Assembly (NCBI GenBank): GCA_036013505.1
Contig: CP107851.1
Location: forward strand, 4,349,501 to 4,413,500
Direction: 5' to 3'
DNA length: 64,000 nt
From: Streptomyces sp. NBC_00510
GTDB lineage: Bacteria > Actinomycetota > Actinomycetes > Streptomycetales > Streptomycetaceae
A program made the translations under genes and the position numbers. Each line of letters opens with the position of its first letter. The first letter of the stretch is position 1. The notes under the pieces were generated by a model that searched no databases, had not been told where the DNA came from, and was given only the letters and a program-made list of their open reading frames with translations. This document shows positions 59,201 through 64,000 of this stretch, piece by piece.

Positions 59201-60513
59201 CAGCGGAGGAACCCTTCGTAGTTACGCTGCTGAAGCTGGCTCTCGATCTGCTTCACGGTCTCCAGGCCGACACCCACGATGATCAGGATGCTCGTCCCGC
59301 CGAACGGGAAGTTCTGGTTCGCGTTGAACAGCACCAGCGCCACGGTGGGCACCAAGGCGATCAGCCCCAGGTACATCGCGCCCGGCCACGTGATGCGGTT
59401 GAGCACGTAGCTGAGGTACTCCGCGGTGGGACGACCAGCCCGGATGCCCGGGATGAACCCACCATACTTCTTCATGTTGTCCGCGACTTCTTCGGGGTTG
59501 AACGAGATGGCCACGTAGAAGAAGGCAAAGAAGACAATCAGCAGGAAGTACGCGGTGATGTAGATCGGGTGATCACCCTTGACCAGGTTGTCCCTGACCC
59601 AGTTTGCCCAGGTAGAGGTCGATCCACTGAACTGGACGACCAGTGACGGGATGTACAGGAGCGATGACGCGAAGATGACGGGAATCACACCCGCCTGGTT
59701 CACCTTCAGCGGGATGTAGGTGGACGTTCCTCCGTACGAACGACGGCCGATCATGCGCTTCGCGTACTGCACGGGGATGCGGCGCTGCGCCTGCTCGACG
59801 AAGACGACGAGGGCGACCATCGCCAGACCCACCATGATGACCGCGCCGAACTCGACCCAGCCGTCCGCGATCTTCCCGGACTTCTTGATCGCCCAGAGGG
59901 CGCCGGGGAAGCCGGCCGCGATCGACAGGAACATCAGGATCGACATGCCGTTGCCGATGCCGCGGTCGGTGATGAGCTCGCCCAGCCACATGATGAGGGC
60001 GGTACCCGCGGTCATCGTGATGACCATCGTGATCGTGGTGAAGATCGACTGGTCGGGGACGATGTTGAAGCGGTCGGGGCACTGCTGGAAGAGGCTGCCG
60101 GAGCGGGCGGTGGCCACCAGGCCGGTGCCCTGCAGGATCGCCAGCGCCACGGTGAGGTAGCGCGTGTACTGCGTGATCTTGGTCTGACCGGCCTGGCCCT
60201 CCTTCTTGAGGGCTTCCAGGCGCGGGATGACCACGGTGAGCAGCTGCAGGATGATGCTCGCGGTGATGTACGGCATGATGCCGAGCGCGAAGATCGTGAG
60301 TTGCAGAAGCGCGCCGCCGCTGAAGAGGTTCACCAGGCCGAAGAGGCCCTGGTTCCCGCCGACCGCCTTGATGCAGGAGTTGACCACCTGGTAGTCGACC
60401 CCAGGGATCGGGATGTGCGCTCCCAGCCGGAACAGCATCATGATGCCCAGCGTGAACAGCAGCTTCTTGCGCAGGTCGGGCGTCCTGAACGCCCGGGCGA
60501 ACGCGGTGAGCAC
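59200..60513 (-). CDS. secY: Preprotein translocase subunit SecY
   Basis: 437 residues from GTG 60513 with a GGAGG ribosome binding site. Ten membrane helices form the SecYEG channel. FRTPDLRKKLLFTLGIMMLF begins the protein, GIMPYITASIILQLLTVVIP is the helix 2 signature, and AKRMIGRRSYGGTSTYIPLK is the cytoplasmic loop 6 that meets SecA and the ribosome. A hairpin (60530-60546, CCCGCC-loop-GGCGGG) abuts the ribosome binding site. It is separated from rplO by a strong terminator. Confidence 0.97.
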   Translation of the reverse strand: MLTAFARAFRTPDLRKKLLFTLGIMMLFRLGAHIPIPGVDYQVVNSCIKAVGGNQGLFGLVNLFSGGALLQLTIFALGIMPYITASIILQLLTVVIPRLEALKKEGQAGQTKITQYTRYLTVALAILQGTGLVATARSGSLFQQCPDRFNIVPDQSIFTTITMVITMTAGTALIMWLGELITDRGIGNGMSILMFLSIAAGFPGALWAIKKSGKIADGWVEFGAVIMVGLAMVALVVFVEQAQRRIPVQYAKRMIGRRSYGGTSTYIPLKVNQAGVIPVIFASSLLYIPSLVVQFSGSTSTWANWVRDNLVKGDHPIYITAYFLLIVFFAFFYVAISFNPEEVADNMKKYGGFIPGIRAGRPTAEYLSYVLNRITWPGAMYLGLIALVPTVALVLFNANQNFPFGGTSILIIVGVGLETVKQIESQLQQRNYEGFLR

Positions 60514-60680
60514 GGTGCCTCCTGCGCCCCCCGCCTCTTCGGCGGGAGGTGACGGTGTTGAAAGCTACGAATGGTCGAACTGCAAAACGATGGGGGTTGC
60601 CTGACCCGCGTCAGCGCACAGGCTCCGCAAGACTAGCCCGGCCCACCTTACCGGCGAGCGTCCGTCCCCGGAATGACCAA

Positions 60681-60718
60681 CCGGGGATGCCCCGCACGAA
60701 AGTGCGGAACATCCCCGG
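60681..60718 (-). terminator. Terminator between rplO and secY
   Basis: Two stacked stems, outer CCGGGGATG with CATCCCCGG and inner CCGCAC with GTGCGG, joined by a small CC/AA internal loop and capped by a GAAA tetraloop. It lies 18 bp past the rplO stop. The 160-bp gap to secY suggests a separate secY promoter; a minus-strand TAGTCT at about 60629-60634 is a possible -10. Confidence 0.88.
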
Positions 60719-60736
60719 CTGGATGTGGCATCACTC

Positions 60737-61201
60737 TCAGACGAGCTCGGTGACCGAGCCGCCCGCGGCGGTGATCTTCTCCTTGGCGGAGCCGGAGACC
60801 GCGTCGACGGTCACCTGCAGCGCCACGGAGATCTCGCCGGTGCCCAGCACCTTGACGAGCTGGTTCTTCCGCACGGCACCCTTGGCGACCAGGTCGGCCA
60901 CCGTGACCTCGCCACCCTCGGGGTAGAGCGCGGTCAGCTTGTCCAGGTTCACGACCTGGAACTCGGTGCGGAACGGGTTCTTGAAGCCCTTGAGCTTCGG
61001 CAGACGCATGTGGAGGGGCATCTGCCCACCCTCGAAGCGTGCCGGAACCTGGTAGCGGGCCTTGGTGCCCTTGGTACCACGACCGGCCGTCTTGCCCTTG
61101 GACGCCTCACCACGACCCACACGGGTCTTGGCGGTCTTGGCACCGGGGGCCGGACGGAGGTTGTGGACCTTCAGCGGGTTCGACGTGTTGTCGGTGCCCA
61201 T
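60737..61201 (-). CDS. rplO: 50S ribosomal protein L15
   Basis: 154 residues from ATG 61201 (MGTDNTSNPLKVHNLRPAPG). The Gly/Lys-rich N-terminal arm (TRVGRGEASKGKTAGRGTKG) threads into the large subunit. The C-terminal globular part is VVNLDKLTALYPEGGEVTVA onward. It starts 1 bp after the rpmD stop codon, so translation is coupled. Confidence 0.97.
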   Translation of the reverse strand: MGTDNTSNPLKVHNLRPAPGAKTAKTRVGRGEASKGKTAGRGTKGTKARYQVPARFEGGQMPLHMRLPKLKGFKNPFRTEFQVVNLDKLTALYPEGGEVTVADLVAKGAVRKNQLVKVLGTGEISVALQVTVDAVSGSAKEKITAAGGSVTELV

Positions 61202-61202
61202 G

Positions 61203-61385
61203 TCAGTCAACCTCCTCGACCGTGACGAGGTGGCGGACAGTCTGGACCATGCCGCGGATCTCCGGGCGGTCCTCCTTGACCACAACGTCGTTCAGCCGCT
61301 TCAGGCCGAGCGAACGCAGGGTGTCACGGTGGTTCTGCTTGCTGCCGATGTACGACTTGACCTGCGTGACCTTGAGGCGAGCCAT
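61203..61385 (-). CDS. rpmD: 50S ribosomal protein L30
   Basis: 60 residues, MARLKVTQVKSYIGSKQNHR to MVQTVRHLVTVEEVD. Full length for bacterial L30. The ATG overlaps the rpsE stop as TAATG and its stop is 1 bp before the rplO start. Standard S5-L30-L15 order of the spc operon. Confidence 0.97.
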   Translation of the reverse strand: MARLKVTQVKSYIGSKQNHRDTLRSLGLKRLNDVVVKEDRPEIRGMVQTVRHLVTVEEVD

Positions 61386-61990
61386 TACGCACCCACCCCA
61401 GCACGCGCCCGGAGCAGAGCCGCGGGAGCCACGTCCTCGAGGGGCAGGCCACGACGGGCGGCGATCTCCTCGGGGCGCTGCAGGCCCTGGAGAGCGGCCA
61501 CCGTGGCGTGCACGATGTTGATCGCGTTGTCGGAGCCGAGCGACTTCGACAGCACGTCGTGGATGCCGGCGCACTCCAGAACGGCGCGCACCGGACCACC
61601 GGCGATCACACCCGTACCGGGGGAAGCAGGCTTGAGCAGGACGACGCCCGCGGCCTTCTCGCCCTGGATGGGGTGGGGGATGGTGCCCTGGATACGGGGG
61701 ACCTTGAAGAAGTGCTTCTTGGCCTCCTCAACACCCTTGGCGATGGCGGCCGGCACCTCCTTGGCCTTGCCGTAACCGACACCCACGGTGCCGTCACCGT
61801 CGCCCACCACGACCAGCGCGGTGAAGCTGAAGCGACGACCACCCTTCACAACCTTGGCGACGCGGTTGATCGCGACAACGCGCTCAACGTACGCGGTCTT
61901 CTCGGCGGCAGCTGCGCCGCCGTCACGGCCCTTCCGGTCCCGCCGCTCGCCGCCACCGGCACCGCCACCGCGGCGCTGGGGTCCAGCCAT
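61385..61990 (-). CDS. rpsE: 30S ribosomal protein S5
   Basis: 201 residues. After a Gly-rich N-terminal extension (AGPQRRGGGAGGGERRDRKG) typical of actinobacteria comes the dsRNA-binding-like domain (YVERVVAINRVAKVVKGGRR, RFSFTALVVVGDGDGTVGVG) and the ribosomal S5 C-terminal domain. It acts in decoding accuracy and at the mRNA entry. Confidence 0.98.
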   Translation of the reverse strand: MAGPQRRGGGAGGGERRDRKGRDGGAAAAEKTAYVERVVAINRVAKVVKGGRRFSFTALVVVGDGDGTVGVGYGKAKEVPAAIAKGVEEAKKHFFKVPRIQGTIPHPIQGEKAAGVVLLKPASPGTGVIAGGPVRAVLECAGIHDVLSKSLGSDNAINIVHATVAALQGLQRPEEIAARRGLPLEDVAPAALLRARAGVGA

Positions 61991-62030
61991 TGGATTACCT
62001 CTCTCTGTTTCCGCTAGCTACGGAACCGGC

Positions 62031-62414
62031 TCAGAAACCGAGCCCGGCTTCGCGGGCGGCGTCGGCAAGGGCGGCGATGCGCCCGGCGTACCGGTTGCCA
62101 CCACGGTCGAACACGACGGTCTCGACACCGGCCGCCTTGGCGCGCTCGGCGACCAGCTGGCCGACCTTCTTGGCCTGCTCGGTCTTGTCACCCTCGACGC
62201 CTCGGATGGAGGTGTCCAGGTGCGACGCCGAGGCCACGGTGTGGCCCTTGAGGTCGTCGATGACCTGCGCCGTGATACCGCGGTTGGAGCGGGTCACGAC
62301 CAGGCGCGGGCGCGCCTCGGTGCCCGAGATCCGCTTGCGGACGCGGATGTGGCGGCGCTTCTTGGCGGCGCCCTTGTAAGCATCGCCCTTGGCGATCTTC
62401 ACACCGTATGCCAT
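62031..62414 (-). CDS. rplR: 50S ribosomal protein L18
   Basis: 127 residues. It binds 5S rRNA. The basic N-terminus (AKGDAYKGAAKKRRHIRVRK) is followed by RLVVTRSNRGITAQVIDDLK and ends FDRGGNRYAGRIAALADAAR. Full length. It starts 3 bp after the rplF stop, so it is coupled to rplF. Confidence 0.97.
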   Translation of the reverse strand: MAYGVKIAKGDAYKGAAKKRRHIRVRKRISGTEARPRLVVTRSNRGITAQVIDDLKGHTVASASHLDTSIRGVEGDKTEQAKKVGQLVAERAKAAGVETVVFDRGGNRYAGRIAALADAAREAGLGF

Positions 62415-62417
62415 GGC

Positions 62418-62957
62418 TTACTTACCAGCCTTTCCGACCTTGCGGCGGATGACTTCGCCCTCGTACTTGACGCCCTTGGCCTTGTACGGGTCGGGCTTCC
62501 GCAGCTTGCGGATGTTCGCGGCGACCTCGCCGACCTTCTGCTTGTCGATGCCCTCGACCGAGAACTTGGTGGGGTTCTCGACCTTGAAGGAGATGCCCTC
62601 GGGGGCCTCGACGACGATCGGGTGGCTGTAGCCCAGGGCGAACTCCAGGTTGGAGCCCTTCGCCTGGACGCGGTAGCCGACACCGCTGATCTCGAGCTTC
62701 TTCACGTAGCCCACGGTCACGCCGGTGATCATGTTCGCCACCAGCGTGCGCGACAGGCCGTGCAGGGCCTTGTTCAGACGCTCGTCGTTCGGACGCGACA
62801 CCTGCAGGGTGCCGTCCTCGCCCTTGACGATCTCGATCGGCGCGGCAACGGTGTGGGTCAGGGAACCCTTGGGGCCCTTCACCGAGACCGTCCGGCCATC
62901 GATGGTGACGTCCACGCCGGCGGGAACCGGGATGGGCAGCCGTCCAATACGCGACAT
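62418..62957 (-). CDS. rplF: 50S ribosomal protein L6
   Basis: 179 residues with two L6 domains. MSRIGRLPIPVPAGVDVTID opens the protein, KGPKGSLTHTVAAPIEIVKG ends repeat 1, and GVGYRVQAKGSNLEFALGYS and VRKPDPYKAKGVKYEGE-like residues (LRKPDPYKAKGVKYEGEVIR) mark repeat 2. It lies near the factor-binding site of the large subunit. It follows rpsH by 21 bp. Confidence 0.98.
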   Translation of the reverse strand: MSRIGRLPIPVPAGVDVTIDGRTVSVKGPKGSLTHTVAAPIEIVKGEDGTLQVSRPNDERLNKALHGLSRTLVANMITGVTVGYVKKLEISGVGYRVQAKGSNLEFALGYSHPIVVEAPEGISFKVENPTKFSVEGIDKQKVGEVAANIRKLRKPDPYKAKGVKYEGEVIRRKVGKAGK

Positions 62958-62978
62958 GGCTATACCTCCGTTTCCCGA

Positions 62979-63377
62979 CTACCAGACGTAGGCGAGGACT
63001 TCCCCACCCACGCCCTTCTTGTTTGCCTGCTTGTCGGTGAGGAGCCCGTGGGAGGTGGAGATGATCGCCACGCCCAGGCCGCCGAGCACCTTCGGCAGGT
63101 TGGTGGACTTTGCGTAGACCCGCAGACCGGGCTTGCTGATGCGCTTGATGCCGGCGATCGAGCGCTCGCGGTTCGGACCGAACTTCAGCTCGAGAACGAG
63201 GTTCTTGCCGACCTCGGCGTCCTCGACCTTCCAGCCGGTGATGTAACCCTCCTGCTGGAGGATCTCCGCGATGTGCGACTTGATCTTGCTGAACGGCATG
63301 GTGACCTCGTCGTGGTACGCGGAGTTCGCGTTCCGCAGACGCGTCAGCATGTCTGCGATCGGGTCAGTCATGGTCAT
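62979..63377 (-). CDS. rpsH: 30S ribosomal protein S8
   Basis: 132 residues from ATG 63377 (MTMTDPIADMLTRLRNANSA); ATG 63371 is the alternative. It binds the central domain of 16S rRNA and, in E. coli, represses the spc operon by binding its mRNA. The C-terminal signature ISTSHGLLTDKQANKKGVGG is intact. A 196-bp gap with a long hairpin separates it from rpsN, so a local control element is possible. The ribosome binding site is weak. Confidence 0.97.
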   Translation of the reverse strand: MTMTDPIADMLTRLRNANSAYHDEVTMPFSKIKSHIAEILQQEGYITGWKVEDAEVGKNLVLELKFGPNRERSIAGIKRISKPGLRVYAKSTNLPKVLGGLGVAIISTSHGLLTDKQANKKGVGGEVLAYVW

Positions 63378-63493
63378 GTGATGGCCTTAGGCCTCTCTCG
63401 CCGGGGTTTCCTATATGCGCCATCCCTCTCCCCCATCAGACTGGGGACGGGTGCGGCGCGGGGACCTACGGCGTAGTAAGACGGTCATGGGCG

Positions 63494-63542
63494 GCGGGCG
63501 CCCAACCCTTCTACCTTACGGTATGCAGGGCTGGGCTCCCGC
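63494..63542 (-). ncRNA. Long structured hairpin between rpsN and rpsH
   Basis: On the minus (coding) strand GCGGGAGCCCAGCCCT pairs with AGGGTTGGGCGCCCGC (14 of 16 Watson-Crick, one G-U, one mismatch). The apex carries TACC-GTAA-GGTA, a GNRA-capped stem, with small unpaired flanks (GCA, GA). It is 117 bp upstream of the rpsH start, inside the spc transcript. It could be an attenuator, a processing site or an r-protein binding site. No U-tract follows it. Structure is by eye, not by folding software. Confidence 0.6.
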
Positions 63543-63573
63543 CACTCATCTGCTTACCGAGAGCCCCTGGTGG

Positions 63574-63759
63574 TTACCAGGAGCTCTTGGTCACGCCCGG
63601 CAGCTCACCGCGGTGCGCCATCTCACGAAGGCACACGCGGCACAGGCCGAACTTGCGGTACACGGAGTGCGGACGGCCACAACGCTGGCAGCGCGTGTAG
63701 GAACGCACGCCGAACTTGGGCTTGCGGGCGGCCTTCGCGATAAGAGCCTTCTTCGCCAC
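63574..63759 (-). CDS. rpsN: 30S ribosomal protein S14, zinc-binding type
   Basis: 61 residues from GTG 63759. C24, C27, C40 and C43 (YTRCQRCGRPHSVYRKFGLC and RVC) form the zinc ribbon of the short S14 type (rpsZ). Such genomes usually have a second, long, Cys-free S14 elsewhere under Zur control. It lies 3 bp after the rplE stop, coupled to it, in normal spc order. Confidence 0.97.
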   Translation of the reverse strand: MAKKALIAKAARKPKFGVRSYTRCQRCGRPHSVYRKFGLCRVCLREMAHRGELPGVTKSSW

Positions 63760-63762
63760 GGC

Positions 63763-64000
63763 TCACGCCTCCTTGAACGGGAAGCCGAGGTGACGGAGGA
63801 GCGCGCGGCCCTCAGCGTCGTTGGTCGCCGTGGTCACCACGGTGATGTCCATACCCCGGGTGCGGTCGATCTTGTCCTGGTCGATCTCGTGGAACATGAC
63901 CTGCTCCGTGAGACCGAAGGTGTAGTTGCCTCGGCCGTCGAACTGCTTCGGCGACAGACCGCGGAAGTCGCGGATGCGCGGGAGCGCGAGCGACAGCAGC
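63763..64000 (-). CDS. rplE: 50S ribosomal protein L5 (C-terminal part; gene runs past the window)
   Basis: The last 78 or so residues are visible, LLSLALPRIRDFRGLSPKQF onward to LLRHLGFPFKEA, ending at TGA 63763-63765. RDFRGLSPKQFDGRGNYTFG and GMDITVVTTATNDAEGRALL are the L5 family signature. L5 binds 5S rRNA with L18. The start lies beyond the right edge. Confidence 0.97.
   Translation of the reverse strand, partial: LLSLALPRIRDFRGLSPKQFDGRGNYTFGLTEQVMFHEIDQDKIDRTRGMDITVVTTATNDAEGRALLRHLGFPFKEA

Overview
The window is very GC-rich, tightly packed actinomycete chromosome. It contains a whiD-like WhiB gene next to a bldM-like response regulator and sigD, a His-tailed groEL1 behind two CIRCE operators, and a conserved ribosomal-protein block. 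Together these point to Streptomyces or a close relative such as Kitasatospora. Names recalled from S. coelicolor (whiD, bldM, sigD) rest on sequence recognition, not on a search.

Layout. 1-10.4 kb (+): a translationally coupled surface-glycan operon. It encodes an anchored extracytoplasmic protein, four GT-B glycosyltransferases, a large polytopic GT-C-like protein, a Wzx-type flippase and a polysaccharide pyruvyl transferase. It starts with what looks like the stump of a GT2 gene. A secreted/anchored glycosidase (10.4-11.6 kb) and a GT2 polyprenyl-sugar synthase-like gene (11.8-12.6 kb) lie convergent to it. 13-19 kb: guaB3-like and guaB, then the developmental cluster sigD, bldM and whiD, and a LysR gene whose frame runs antisense through whiD. 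19-24 kb: class V aminotransferase, MOSC and SDR genes, then groES-groEL1. 24-38.5 kb: housekeeping and small genes, including Nudix, methyltransferase, HAD, tsaB-rimI-tsaD, tsaE, an alpha/beta hydrolase, alr, an L,D-transpeptidase, nnr and acpS. This stretch also holds an iron-box-preceded 58-codon ORF and a 0.76 kb repeat-filled gap. 38.5-47.5 kb: glmS; a three-part GT2/GtrA/YfhO glycosylation set; coaA; glmM. 47.7-53.6 kb: rplM-rpsI, an ABC-F protein, a leaderless-looking small ORF with a 616-residue unknown, and truA. 53.7-64 kb (all minus): rplQ, rpoA, rpsD, rpsK, rpsM, rpmJ, infA, map, adk, secY, rplO, rpmD, rpsE, rplR, rplF, rpsH, rpsN and the end of rplE.

How it works together. The right end is the spc/alpha ribosomal superoperon, cut into units by strong hairpins (after rplO, before map, after rplQ). 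The middle supplies cell-wall precursors (glmS, glmM, alr, L,D-transpeptidase), tRNA t6A synthesis (TsaB/D/E) and cofactor enzymes (CoaA, AcpS, Nnr). The two accessory-looking parts are both for surface glycans. The left operon should assemble and export a pyruvylated polysaccharide. The GT2/GtrA/YfhO set should add a single sugar outside the membrane from a lipid-linked donor.

Most promising leads: the iron-box small ORF, the GT2/GtrA/YfhO trio, the degenerate GT2 stump held between two ATGA overlaps, the perfect inverted repeat upstream of whiD, the long structured hairpin between rpsN and rpsH, and a sigma-BldN-type promoter in front of bldM. I saw no CRISPR array, IS element, tRNA or rRNA.
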